The position numbers were made by a program, and so were the translations under genes. 33,223 bases of DNA from DATMYQ01 sp035560935 (GTDB lineage: Bacteria > Bacillota > Negativicutes > Sporomusales > Sporomusaceae). Below the pieces are notes generated by a model. It saw nothing but the letters and a program-made list of their open reading frames with translations, was not told the DNA's origin and made no database searches. Positions 8,682-16,641 of this stretch are shown here, piece after piece. The stretch lies in NCBI GenBank assembly GCA_035560935.1, contig DATMYQ010000144.1, positions 1-33,223 on the forward strand. The letters run 5' to 3'. Every line of letters starts with the position of its first letter. The stretch's first letter is position 1.

Positions 8682-9986
8682 ATGCTGCATGCGTTGCAAA
8701 AAGACCAGTTGCTTTATACCGGTTCGGGGCGGACCTGCCAAATAGGTTCTTTGCTGGGTAGCGGTGGTCAGGGAGAAGTTTACGAAGTCCAAATGGAGGG
8801 GCAACCCTATGCCTTAAAATGGTATTATCCGGAACAGGCGACCCGGGAGCAGCGCCAGATTCTTGAAGATTTGGTGAACCGGGGGGCACCGACGCCCCGC
8901 TTTCTCTGGCCCATCGACATTGTGAATTCTCTGGACCGTACGACCTTTGGTTATGTGATGCCGTTGCGGGAATCCAGATTTTGCGGTATTGTGGATATGA
9001 TGCGGCGTAAGGCGGAACCGTCGTTTCGCGCTCTGGCCACCGCCGGTTATGAATTAGCGGACAGCTATCATCAGCTGCATGCCAGGAGATTATGTTACCG
9101 GGATATTTCGTTTGGCAATGTCTTTTTAGATCCACGAACCGGCGAAGTTCGGATTTGTGACAATGATAATGTTTCTATCGCCGGTGCCGATCATAGCGGC
9201 GTACTGGGGACGCCCCGCTTTATGGCGCCGGAAATTGTTCGGGGTGAAGCGAGGCCGACTCCGGAGACAGATTTGTTTTCGCTGGCGGTGTTGTTGTTTT
9301 ATATGTTCATGATGCATCATCCGCTGGAAGGCCGGCGCGAGGCGGAAATTCGCTGTTTTGACTTGCCGGCGATGAACAAACTGTACGGCTTTGAGCCGAT
9401 TTTCATTTGGCATCCCGCCAATGACAGCAACCGCCCCGTTCCCGGTCTCCAGGACAATGCACGGGTGTTCTGGGAGGTGTATCCGGAGTTCTTCAAACAG
9501 GCCTTTACGCGGGTTTTTACCCAGGGAATCCAAACACCGGCGCTTCGGATACAGGAAAGTGAATGGCGGAAAATTTTTGTTGAACTGCGGGATTCGATTA
9601 TGTATTGCGGTCATTGTGGCGCCGAAAATTTTTATGACGCGGAACGTCTGAAAACTTTGCAAAAACCGCTTTGCTGGGCGTGTAAAAAAAATATTTTGAC
9701 GCCGCCGCGGATACGGATCGGCTCCAGCTTTGTCATGTTGAATCATGACAGCCGTCTATACCCTCACCATTTGGGCGATACCTTTAATTTTGGCTATCCG
9801 GTGGCTGAGGTGGAACGTCATCCGCAAGATCCGTCGATCTGGGGACTGAAAAATCTGACCCAGCTTCCCTGGACCATGGTGAAGCAGGATGGCAGCCAAT
9901 TGGAAGTTCCGGCGGGCCGGCGGGCGGTGCTGGGATATGGCACCCGCCTGCAGTTTGGCTCGGTAGAAGGAGAAATCCGCGTATAA
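8682..9986 (+). CDS. serine/threonine protein kinase with zinc ribbon and FHA-like C-terminal domain (TerY-P type)
   Basis: Residues 1-300 form a Hanks-type kinase domain: glycine loop G26-S-G-G-Q-G31, lysine K46 (ALKWY), catalytic Y139-R140-D141 with N146, and MAPE (181-184) preceding ETDLFSLAVLLFYMF. The usual DFG reads D160-N161-D162, which keeps the metal-binding Asp but not Phe-Gly. A C4 zinc ribbon follows (C309, C312, C331, C334). The last 90 residues (about 343-434, RIGSSFVMLNHDSRLYPHH ... VEGEIRV) look like an FHA-type beta domain without an obvious phosphopeptide-binding Arg/Ser set. There is no transmembrane segment, unlike PknB-type kinases. ATG 8682 has the strong site GGAGGAGGTG just upstream. 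Kinase, zinc ribbon, PP2C and TerY-like vWA together define the TerY-P triad. Confidence 0.88.
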   Translation: MLHALQKDQLLYTGSGRTCQIGSLLGSGGQGEVYEVQMEGQPYALKWYYPEQATREQRQILEDLVNRGAPTPRFLWPIDIVNSLDRTTFGYVMPLRESRFCGIVDMMRRKAEPSFRALATAGYELADSYHQLHARRLCYRDISFGNVFLDPRTGEVRICDNDNVSIAGADHSGVLGTPRFMAPEIVRGEARPTPETDLFSLAVLLFYMFMMHHPLEGRREAEIRCFDLPAMNKLYGFEPIFIWHPANDSNRPVPGLQDNARVFWEVYPEFFKQAFTRVFTQGIQTPALRIQESEWRKIFVELRDSIMYCGHCGAENFYDAERLKTLQKPLCWACKKNILTPPRIRIGSSFVMLNHDSRLYPHHLGDTFNFGYPVAEVERHPQDPSIWGLKNLTQLPWTMVKQDGSQLEVPAGRRAVLGYGTRLQFGSVEGEIRV

Positions 9987-10036
9987 AGAGACAAGGCTCT
10001 TTGGCGGTCAGCGAATATAGATGTAAGGTGATGACC

Positions 10037-10900
10037 ATGATGATAAAGCTGGAAAATTTGGCGGTTCTCCGGGAACCACTGGAAGAACAGCTGGCGGAAT
10101 ATAAGGCGTTGCAGCGGGAATTGGCCCGCCTGTTAACAGAAAAAGATCATATGGTGAAAAACATTGGTCCGCAAATGGAGGCGGAACTGGAATTGAAACT
10201 GGGAGTACTTCAGTTTGAGGCGGAATCGCTGGATTGCGATATCCGCCTGTTGAAACGGAAGCTGGATATGATTCTTGCCCATTATAAAAGTGCCGGCGAA
10301 TGCCCCGGCGAGGAATCGCTGGATGAGTTTGACACCCAGCTGGAAATGGAATTTGCCACGCAGCGGGGGTTTACCCAAAGCCGGTTTGAAAAGATTGTCA
10401 GCGCGCGGTTGCTGGTAGACTCGGTGCTGTCGGAAGAAGAGAGGCAGCGAATGATTAAAGTGTATCGCCGCCTGGCCAAACGCTTGCATCCGACGATTAA
10501 CCCTGATTTGACGCCGGAATATAAAAGCGTTTGGGAATATATCTCCAACGCCTATCGGAATGGTGAACTGGAGGAACTGGAAACGTTGGCCACGCTACTC
10601 AAATCATTGCCCGGCGAAGTGACCGGTGTGCCGGATTTGGCGCAGCCGGAAGCTACGGCACTGTTGCAGAGCCGTATTGTAAAAATGCGCAGTACCCGAC
10701 GGCAGGTGCGGGAACAGATCCGCAATATGAAGCGGGCCCATCCGTACCGGTTGAATTATCAGCCGAAAGACAGTGGCTGGGTGGAGGAGCAGTGCCGGGA
10801 ACTTCAGGAACGGATTCGACAGTTGGGAAAAGACAAGGAAATTTCTGAGCATTTGATGACTGCGGTGTTGTCCGGTGCTGGCAGGAACAACCTGCATTAA
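10037..10900 (+). CDS. coiled-coil protein with degenerate J-domain-like segment
   Basis: This is a 287-residue soluble protein. Residues about 5-85 are heptad-rich and probably coiled coil (LREPLEEQLAEYKALQRELARLL). A central segment, RMIKVYRRLAKRLHPTINPD followed by YKSVWEYISNAYRNGELEEL, resembles helices II-III of a DnaJ J-domain. The HPD tripeptide needed to stimulate Hsp70 is replaced by H151-P152-T153. A second charged helical region (about 220-280) follows. AAGGTG at 10025-10030 best serves ATG 10037; ATG 10031 and an upstream TTG are in frame but badly spaced. It is the fourth gene after vWA, PP2C and kinase, so it is probably an accessory or substrate of that system. I do not know a named family for the full protein. 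Confidence 0.7.
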   Translation: MMIKLENLAVLREPLEEQLAEYKALQRELARLLTEKDHMVKNIGPQMEAELELKLGVLQFEAESLDCDIRLLKRKLDMILAHYKSAGECPGEESLDEFDTQLEMEFATQRGFTQSRFEKIVSARLLVDSVLSEEERQRMIKVYRRLAKRLHPTINPDLTPEYKSVWEYISNAYRNGELEELETLATLLKSLPGEVTGVPDLAQPEATALLQSRIVKMRSTRRQVREQIRNMKRAHPYRLNYQPKDSGWVEEQCRELQERIRQLGKDKEISEHLMTAVLSGAGRNNLH

Positions 10901-10922
10901 GAGTGGCGAGGAGTGGACGCGA

Positions 10923-12830
10923 TTGTTTGCGGCGGGGTCTTATGAGGTGATTGTAATTGGAGCCGGTCACGCGGGTTGTGAGGCGGCGTTGGCGGCGGCC
11001 CGGCTGGGCGCCCGGACTATGATAGTTACGTTAAATATGGATAACATTGCCATGATGCCGTGCAATCCGGCCGTGGGCGGTCCGGCCAAAGGCCATTTGG
11101 TGCGGGAAATTGACGCGCTGGGCGGAGAAATGGGAATTAATACGGATAAAACCTGTATTCAGGCTCGGATGCTGAATACGGCAAAGGGGCCGGCGGTTCA
11201 TGCGTTACGGGCCCAGGCCGATAAAAAGCAGTACCAGCTGCTGATGAAAGAAACGTTGGAAAATCAATCGGGACTGGACGTAAAGCAATTGCTGGTGGAA
11301 CAGGTTATCGCGGAAAATGGTCAGGTCACCGGTGTCTTGACCGAAACGGGTGAGTTTTTTGCCTGTCGTTGCGTTGTGGTGGCGACCGGAACTTATTTGC
11401 GCGGTAAAATTATTCTGGGTGAGGTAAATTATCCCGGTGGTCCGGCGGGGCAACGTAGTGCCAATCTTTTATCGGCGTCACTGCAGGAACTGGGTATCCG
11501 GCTGTTGCGGTTCAAAACCGGGACGCCGGCCCGGGTGGATCAGCGGACGGTGGATTTTTCCCGGATGGTGATTCAGCCGGGAGATGAAGAAGTACATAAC
11601 TTCTCCTTTATGAGCGATATCGATACCCGTCAACAGGTTCCTTGCTGGTTAACCTACACCAACGAAAAAACCCATGAAATCATTCGGGCTAATTTACACC
11701 GTGCGCCGCTGTATATGGGTTTGATTGAAGGAACTGGTCCACGCTACTGTCCCTCTATTGAGGATAAGGTGGTCCGGTTTGCCGATAAAACCGCCCATCA
11801 GGTATTCGTGGAGCCGGAAGGTTATCATACGAATGAAATGTACGTGCAGGGCATGTCCACCAGTCTGCCGGTGGATGTGCAGCTGCAGTTTTTACGGACC
11901 ATTCCCGGCTTGGAGCGGGTAGAGATCATGCGTCACGGATACGCGATTGAATATGATTGCGTGGATCCGACGCAACTGTGGCCGAGTTTGGAAACCAAGA
12001 CGGTAGCCGGTTTATTTACCGCTGGCCAGACCAATGGTACCTCCGGTTATGAGGAAGCGGCGGCGCAGGGTCTGGTGGCTGGTATTAATGCGGCCCGCCG
12101 GGCGCAACAGAAGGAACCCTTTGTCTTGTCCCGGTCGGATGCCTACATTGGCGTCTTGATCGATGATTTAGTGACCAAGGGGACCAATGAGCCCTACCGG
12201 ATCATGACCTCCCGGGCGGAATACCGGCTGCTGCTGCGGCAGGATAATGCTGATTTACGGTTGACGGAAAAAGGCCGGGAAATCGGTCTGGTATTAGATG
12301 AGCGTTATGCAAGGTTTTGTGAAAAGAAGCAGAGTATTGACCGGGTCATGGCGCTATTACGGGAAACGATGATTACGCCGGGGGCGGCGACCCAGGAAAA
12401 AATGGCGGCAATGGCTACGGCACCGCTTCGCACCGGGATTACCCTATATGATCTGCTGAAACGAACGGAAGTCAGCTATTCCGCGCTTTGCCGGTATTTT
12501 GACCTGCCGGACATTGCGGCAGTGGCCCGGGAACAAATTGAAATCAGCGTGAAGTATGAAGGGTATATCAAAAAACAGATCGAGCAGGTGGAACGGGCGG
12601 CTCGCCTGGAAGCTAAGCAACTGAATCCGGCGATTGACTACGCCACGATTCAGGGCCTTTCCCGCGAGGCACAGCAAAAGCTGGCCAAGATTCAACCGCT
12701 TTCCGTCGGCCAGGCGGCCCGGATCTCGGGAGTTTCACCGGCGGATATTTCCATTTTGATGGTTTATTTGGAACAGCATCGCCGGATTAAAGCAACCGGG
12801 ACGGACGCACCGGTAGGAGGCCAGGAATGA
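10923..12830 (+). CDS. mnmG: tRNA uridine-5-carboxymethylaminomethyl(34) synthesis enzyme MnmG
   Basis: MnmG is the FAD- and NADH-dependent partner of MnmE in wobble-uridine modification. The N-terminus has the dinucleotide-binding motif (VIVIGAGHAGCEAALAAARLG), then MMPCNPAVGGPAKGHLVREIDALGG, the family signature including the conserved Cys. PGGPAGQRSANLLSASL, FKTGTPAR and GQTNGTSGYEEAAAQGLVAG lie further on, with a helical C-terminal domain ending in SRIS-type sequence (QAARISGVSPADISILMVYL). TTG 10923 is chosen: GAGGAG at 10908-10913 is 9 nt upstream, the protein is then 635 residues (family about 625-635), and overlap with the preceding gene disappears. An in-frame GTG at 10875 would add 16 non-conserved residues. 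No terminator separates it from the signalling genes upstream, so it may be read from their promoter. Confidence 0.96.
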   Translation: MFAAGSYEVIVIGAGHAGCEAALAAARLGARTMIVTLNMDNIAMMPCNPAVGGPAKGHLVREIDALGGEMGINTDKTCIQARMLNTAKGPAVHALRAQADKKQYQLLMKETLENQSGLDVKQLLVEQVIAENGQVTGVLTETGEFFACRCVVVATGTYLRGKIILGEVNYPGGPAGQRSANLLSASLQELGIRLLRFKTGTPARVDQRTVDFSRMVIQPGDEEVHNFSFMSDIDTRQQVPCWLTYTNEKTHEIIRANLHRAPLYMGLIEGTGPRYCPSIEDKVVRFADKTAHQVFVEPEGYHTNEMYVQGMSTSLPVDVQLQFLRTIPGLERVEIMRHGYAIEYDCVDPTQLWPSLETKTVAGLFTAGQTNGTSGYEEAAAQGLVAGINAARRAQQKEPFVLSRSDAYIGVLIDDLVTKGTNEPYRIMTSRAEYRLLLRQDNADLRLTEKGREIGLVLDERYARFCEKKQSIDRVMALLRETMITPGAATQEKMAAMATAPLRTGITLYDLLKRTEVSYSALCRYFDLPDIAAVAREQIEISVKYEGYIKKQIEQVERAARLEAKQLNPAIDYATIQGLSREAQQKLAKIQPLSVGQAARISGVSPADISILMVYLEQHRRIKATGTDAPVGGQE

Positions 12831-13543
12831 ACTTTGCCGACATTTTGTTACCGGCGGCAGCGCAGGCGGGTTTTGCGCTGTCGCCAAGACAGCGGGAACA
12901 GTTCACCCGTTATTATGAACTACTCATCCAGTGGAATGAAAAAATGAATCTGACCGCCATCACTCAGCCGCAGGAAGTGGCGTTAAAGCATATGGTCGAT
13001 TCCCTGACCGCTTATGATGCGGCGGTCTTTGCTGATATACCGGCGGTGATTGATGTGGGGACCGGCGCCGGTTTTCCCGGCGTACCATTAAAAATATTTC
13101 TGCCGGAGTTGTCATTGACACTGATGGATTCGCTGAACAAACGATTGCTGTTTTTACAGGAAGTGGTGGATCAATTGGAGTTAAGCGGCGTCCGGATCGT
13201 GCATGCCCGGGCGGAGGATGCCGGACGTGACCGGCAGCATCGGGGAAAATACGGTGTGGCATTATCGCGGGCGGTGGCCCGTCTGAACGTGCTTTGTGAA
13301 CTCTGTCTGCCGCTGTTGCAAAATGGTGGTTACTTCGTGGCAATGAAGGGAGCGCAGTACCGGGAAGAACTTCAGGAAGCCGACCGGGCACTGACTCTCC
13401 TGGGGGGAAAAGTGGAAAAAGTGGTTCCGGTGGAACTTCCCGGCCTGGAGGATAAACGGGCGGTGATCTATGTGCGCAAGGTTCGCTCCACTCCGGCGGA
13501 TTATCCGCGGCGGGCCGGGTTGCCGGAAAAAAAACCATTGTAG
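12827..13543 (+). CDS. rsmG: 16S rRNA (guanine(527)-N(7))-methyltransferase RsmG
   Basis: RsmG methylates N7 of G527 in 16S rRNA with S-adenosylmethionine; its loss gives low-level streptomycin resistance in other bacteria. The sequence shows the N-terminal YYELLIQWNEKMNLTAIT signature and the SAM-binding loop VIDVGTGAGFPGVPLKI (G78-G82). SLNKRLLFLQEVVDQL, ARAEDAGRD, YGVALSRAVARL and a C-terminal region ending AVIYVRKV follow. Its 238 residues match the family. The ATG overlaps the mnmG stop (ATGA), with AGGAGG at 12815-12820 6 nt upstream, so mnmG and rsmG are translationally coupled. Confidence 0.96.
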   Translation: MNFADILLPAAAQAGFALSPRQREQFTRYYELLIQWNEKMNLTAITQPQEVALKHMVDSLTAYDAAVFADIPAVIDVGTGAGFPGVPLKIFLPELSLTLMDSLNKRLLFLQEVVDQLELSGVRIVHARAEDAGRDRQHRGKYGVALSRAVARLNVLCELCLPLLQNGGYFVAMKGAQYREELQEADRALTLLGGKVEKVVPVELPGLEDKRAVIYVRKVRSTPADYPRRAGLPEKKPL

Positions 13544-13608
13544 TATAGTATAATAATAGAGACGAATAGAAAGATAGAGTGACGGGATGTTGCAATGGGG
13601 GTGAAACA

Positions 13609-14538
13609 ATGAAGCGATGGGCTAGAATATTGGGAATTGGCGCCGACGACAAGCCGACGGAACCCTCCCGGAAACCCGCTAACCGCTGGGAGCCGGTTTT
13701 GCCGCCGCCGGAGGTGACGCTGGAAGCCGGGGTTCAAATTGAACAAATACCGGTGGAGAACCTCGTTCCCAATCCCTTTCAACCGCGGAAAACTTTTCAT
13801 GATGAGGCGCTACAGGAGCTTTCCCAATCTATAAAAGAATTTGGTGTACTGCAGCCGCTGCTGGCGAGGCGCCAGCAAGACCGTTTTGAATTGATTGCCG
13901 GGGAGCGGCGGTTGCGGGCCTCTCGCTTGGCGGGCCTGGATACCGTTCCGGTCATTGTCAAAGAGATTGATGACAAGGAAATGGCGGAACTGGCCATGAT
14001 TGAAAACCTGCAGCGGGAAGACTTGCACTATTTGGAAGAGGCGGAAGGGTTTCAGTTACTGATGACCCAGTTCGCTTTTACGCAGGACGAACTGGCCCGC
14101 CGGGTGGGTAAAAGCCAGTCAACCATTGCCAATAAATTGCGTTTGTTGAAAATGAAGCAGGAAGTCCGGGACGTTCTATTCCGGGAAAATCTTACGGAGC
14201 GTCATGCCCGGGCGTTACTCAAGCTGGAATCGGCGGCTCAGCTGCAGGTTTTGGCGGTTATTGCGGAAAAAGATCTGAATGTGCGGGAAACGGAAGCGCT
14301 GGTCGGACAGCTGATGGCCGAACCGCCGCCTAAGCCGCTGAAGCAAAACATGGTTAAAGTGATCAAAGACGTAAGGATTTTTCTTAATACCATTGACAGC
14401 GTTGTGCAGCAGATGCGAAAAAGTGGTATGGATATCCGGGTGCAACAACAGCAGGATGAAGAGTTTGTCACCCTGCAGATTCAGGTAAGAAATAATAATA
14501 ATCCGGCGAAGACCAGTGTGAAATTGAAGCGCAAGTAA
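13609..14538 (+). CDS. noc: nucleoid occlusion protein Noc (ParB-family)
   Basis: Noc is a ParB-like CTPase that binds specific chromosomal sites, spreads, and tethers DNA to the membrane to block division over the nucleoid. This 309-residue protein has the ParB N-terminal domain with GERRLRA (98-104) and ENLQRED (132-138) motifs, and a helix-turn-helix at about 158-182 (FTQDELARRVGKSQSTIANKLRLL). The start MKRWARILGIG resembles the amphipathic membrane-targeting helix of Bacillus Noc and differs from the RGLGRGLDALF opening of Spo0J. That, and the position right after rsmG, favours Noc over a second Spo0J. ATG 13609 is preceded by GGGGGTG. It is separated from soj by about 4.6 kb of unrelated genes, unlike the usual direct adjacency. 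Confidence 0.88.
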   Translation: MKRWARILGIGADDKPTEPSRKPANRWEPVLPPPEVTLEAGVQIEQIPVENLVPNPFQPRKTFHDEALQELSQSIKEFGVLQPLLARRQQDRFELIAGERRLRASRLAGLDTVPVIVKEIDDKEMAELAMIENLQREDLHYLEEAEGFQLLMTQFAFTQDELARRVGKSQSTIANKLRLLKMKQEVRDVLFRENLTERHARALLKLESAAQLQVLAVIAEKDLNVRETEALVGQLMAEPPPKPLKQNMVKVIKDVRIFLNTIDSVVQQMRKSGMDIRVQQQQDEEFVTLQIQVRNNNNPAKTSVKLKRK

Positions 14539-14566
14539 AAATATGGTTACGGGAGAGGGTGGAAAC

Positions 14567-14983
14567 ATGAAAATACATCGGATGGATACAACGTTTAGTA
14601 CGGAAAAACTACAGGAATCCAAAGAATTTTATATCAAATACTTCAATTTTGTTTTGGTATATGAAAGCGATTGGTATATTGAATTGATCTCAGCGGAAAA
14701 TCAGGGGATGGGTGTCAGTTTTACGTTGCCACAACGAGAAGTGGGCGAATTTTTTAACGGTAAAGGAATTGTTCTTTCCTTTGAGGTGGATGATGTCGAT
14801 GCGGAATTTTCCCGGCTGCAGGCGCTTGGATTGGACAATTTAACAGAAATTCAGGATAAACCCTGGGGTGAACGCAGCTTTGTAGTGGATGATCCCAATG
14901 GGGTGCATTTGTACATTTATAAATCGATTCCGCCAACGTCGGAGTATCAAAAAATTTATGAATCGTTTAAAAAAGACGGTTAA
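14567..14983 (+). CDS. VOC (glyoxalase/bleomycin-resistance/dioxygenase) family protein
   Basis: This 138-residue protein has the paired beta-alpha-beta-beta-beta layout of vicinal-oxygen-chelate proteins: an N-terminal half through FYIKYFNFVLVYESDWYIEL, and a C-terminal half with IVLSFEVDDVDAEFSRLQALG and the typical KPWGERSFVVDDPNGVHLYIY. Family members bind a metal and act on glyoxal adducts, aromatic diols or antibiotics; the substrate here cannot be told. ATG 14567 is chosen because GGGAGAGGGTGG lies directly upstream; ATG 14543 is in frame but lacks a ribosome site and abuts the noc stop. It is only 28 nt after noc and ends at a strong terminator, so it may be the last gene of the mnmG-rsmG-noc transcript. 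Confidence 0.85.
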   Translation: MKIHRMDTTFSTEKLQESKEFYIKYFNFVLVYESDWYIELISAENQGMGVSFTLPQREVGEFFNGKGIVLSFEVDDVDAEFSRLQALGLDNLTEIQDKPWGERSFVVDDPNGVHLYIYKSIPPTSEYQKIYESFKKDG

Positions 14984-15017
14984 ATGGTGTTGCGGGAAGC
15001 CAAGTTCTTCCGCTGAG

Positions 15018-15055
15018 AAAAGGATCGTTGCCATTTGTGGTAACGATCCTTTTTT
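15018..15055 (+). terminator. strong intrinsic terminator after the VOC gene
   Basis: A 12-bp stem (15021-15032 with 15039-15050, one G-U pair) with a 6-nt loop is followed by six T residues at 15050-15055 and preceded by a matching A-run. This is a canonical Rho-independent terminator closing the mnmG-rsmG-noc-VOC transcript. Confidence 0.85.
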
Positions 15056-15132
15056 GCAAGGGTTAGGAAAAGGGCAATTTCACCTGCTTTCTTAAAATTG
15101 TCCCGAAAATGGCTGGTTAAAACCGGCGAGGA

Positions 15133-15160
15133 TTGGCTCTGTCATCAGAAGTAATATCAT
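15133..15160 (+). promoter_or_regulatory. weak candidate promoter for the flavoprotein operon
   Basis: TTGGCT (15133-15138) and TATCAT (15155-15160) are 16 nt apart, about 70 nt upstream of the flavoprotein start and just after the preceding terminator. A promoter is required here by position, but the consensus match is modest. Confidence 0.3.
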
Positions 15161-15227
15161 GATATGGTGTTACTGTAAATTAGATCAAACAGTTCAAAGC
15201 GGGTTTTACCAAACAGGAAGGGTGATC

Positions 15228-15812
15228 ATGGTGAAAGTATTGGGAATGGTGGGAAGTCCGCGGCAAGGGGGAAATACCCAGTTGCTGATGGAAGCTTTTT
15301 TGAGCGGAGTGGAAGAAAATGGTGCCCAGGGAGAAATGATTTCTCTGCAGCGTCTGACGCTGAACCCTTGTGACGGGTGCTTTGCCTGCTGGCAGCCCGA
15401 TGGGCGCTGTGTAAAACAGGACGACATGTCGGAGTTATATACAAAGATTGAGCAGGCAGAAATTATTGCTTTTGGAACACCGGTTTATTGGTATGGTCCC
15501 ACCGCCTTGATGAAAGGCGTCATTGACCGGCTGGTTTTCTACAATTATCCGTTGCATCGGCAGCGAATCCGTAATAAAACTGCAGTGATTCTGGTTCCCT
15601 GTGAAGAAACTGATCCCGCAGTGACGCAATTAATAGAAGAGTTTTTTTTGCGATGTTTTCGATACCTGGAAATGGATTTTGCCGGAAAAATCATGGCGCC
15701 CGGTTTGGATCAACGTGGTGCTGTTCGCCAACACCCTGACTTTTTGCAGCAGGCCAGAAATCTCGGGCAACAAGTAGTCCGACGGGTTCAGGATCGGGGG
15801 GAGCGACAATGA
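15228..15812 (+). CDS. NAD(P)H-dependent FMN reductase / iron-sulfur flavoprotein-like
   Basis: This 194-residue flavodoxin-fold protein begins with the FMN phosphate-binding loop VLGMVGSPRQGGNTQLL (residues 4-20). It contains the cysteine cluster C48-x2-C51-x2-C54-x6-C61 (NPCDGCFACWQPDGRCVKQDD) and GTPVYWYGPTALMKGVIDRL, the second flavin-contact region. The Cys set resembles iron-sulfur flavoproteins of anaerobes, though the spacing is not one I can match exactly to a 4Fe-4S site. Such enzymes reduce small electrophiles, quinones or oxygen species. ATG 15228 follows AGGAAGGGTG; longer upstream starts lack a ribosome site. The stop overlaps the ATG of the next gene (ATGA), so the two are translationally coupled. 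Confidence 0.82.
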   Translation: MVKVLGMVGSPRQGGNTQLLMEAFLSGVEENGAQGEMISLQRLTLNPCDGCFACWQPDGRCVKQDDMSELYTKIEQAEIIAFGTPVYWYGPTALMKGVIDRLVFYNYPLHRQRIRNKTAVILVPCEETDPAVTQLIEEFFLRCFRYLEMDFAGKIMAPGLDQRGAVRQHPDFLQQARNLGQQVVRRVQDRGERQ

Positions 15813-16474
15813 TCCATATGTCGGCCGCCATTGGTTACCACTATCCGCAGACCCGAATCGGTATTATGCGGATCGCTGCCATTAGCAAGCCGGACGATAC
15901 AAAAGCGTTGGAAGAGAAAAAACGTCAGTTGGAAGGCTCGCTGCGGCAGCAGTATGCGGATCGGGAATTGCGCCGGGGCTTGCCGGCGGTAGGGCATTAT
16001 ATACGGTATTACAAACAGTTTGGCAAACAGTATCACGTGTTGATGCAGTTGGATTCGCTGGTGGATAAAGGCCGTAACATCCCAACCCGGGAACCTTTGG
16101 TGGAAGCTATGTTTATGGCGGAATTAAAAAACCAGTTACTGACGGCCGGACACGATGCCAAACGTCTGAATGGCGTGTTATCAGTAGAATTGTCCGGTGG
16201 TGAGGAAGCATATCAACTGCTAAGTGGAAAGCAACAACAGCTGAAAGCCGGTGACATTCTGATGAGGGACGAAAGCGCCGTGATTGGCAGTATCCTTTAT
16301 GGTCCGGATCACCGTACCCGGATTACTGCGACGACCCGGGATTGTCTGTTTGTGGTCTATGCGCCATATGATATTGGCGAAACGGCCATTCAGGAACATT
16401 TTGCCGATATTGCCGCTTATGTGGAATTGTTCTCGCCCGGAGCCCAGGTAAAAGAACAGAAAATTTGCGGCTGA
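15809..16474 (+). CDS. stand-alone B3/4 (tRNA synthetase beta-subunit-like) domain protein
   Basis: This 221-residue protein resembles the B3/B4 domain of the phenylalanyl-tRNA synthetase beta subunit. Signature segments in order are GHYIRYYKQFGKQYHVLMQLDSLV, KGRNIPTREPLVEAMFMAEL (cf. the R..P..NPLVD segment of the family), GHDAKRLNG, LKAGDILMRDESAV, and the closing TATTRDCLFVVYAP. Stand-alone B3/4 proteins are common in anaerobic bacteria. Related domains edit mischarged tRNA, but the role of free-standing ones is not settled. It lacks the synthetase core and any membrane segment. Its ATG overlaps the flavoprotein stop, so the two are made together. Assignment rests on motif pattern, not a computed alignment. 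Confidence 0.7.
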   Translation: MIHMSAAIGYHYPQTRIGIMRIAAISKPDDTKALEEKKRQLEGSLRQQYADRELRRGLPAVGHYIRYYKQFGKQYHVLMQLDSLVDKGRNIPTREPLVEAMFMAELKNQLLTAGHDAKRLNGVLSVELSGGEEAYQLLSGKQQQLKAGDILMRDESAVIGSILYGPDHRTRITATTRDCLFVVYAPYDIGETAIQEHFADIAAYVELFSPGAQVKEQKICG

Positions 16475-16573
16475 ATCGACGGGCGGACGTAGTGCGCAGT
16501 GTTAGTATGCACGGATCCCCCGGTCAGAAAATGGGTGCGGCGGTGTTTGGTCGTAAAGGCATGATTTCAACTT

Positions 16574-16618
16574 AGGGAGCACAAAAACCCGGCATTTAGC
16601 CGGGTTTTTGTGCTCCCT
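16574..16618. terminator. 20-bp perfect bidirectional terminator
   Basis: Arms 16574-16593 and 16599-16618 are exact reverse complements around an ATTTA loop. The core CCCGGC/GCCGGG stem carries A5 and T5 runs, so each strand has a GC stem followed by T-rich sequence. It sits between the B3/4 gene (+) and the FapA gene (-), which converge, and can stop transcription from both sides. Confidence 0.85.
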
Positions 16619-16641
16619 ATCTTTGTGTTTATCCGCAGGAA

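Noticed and set aside
16475..16573. Gap after the B3/4 gene checked for a tRNA or small RNA
   Set aside because: No cloverleaf pairing, no conserved TTC loop and no promoter seen.
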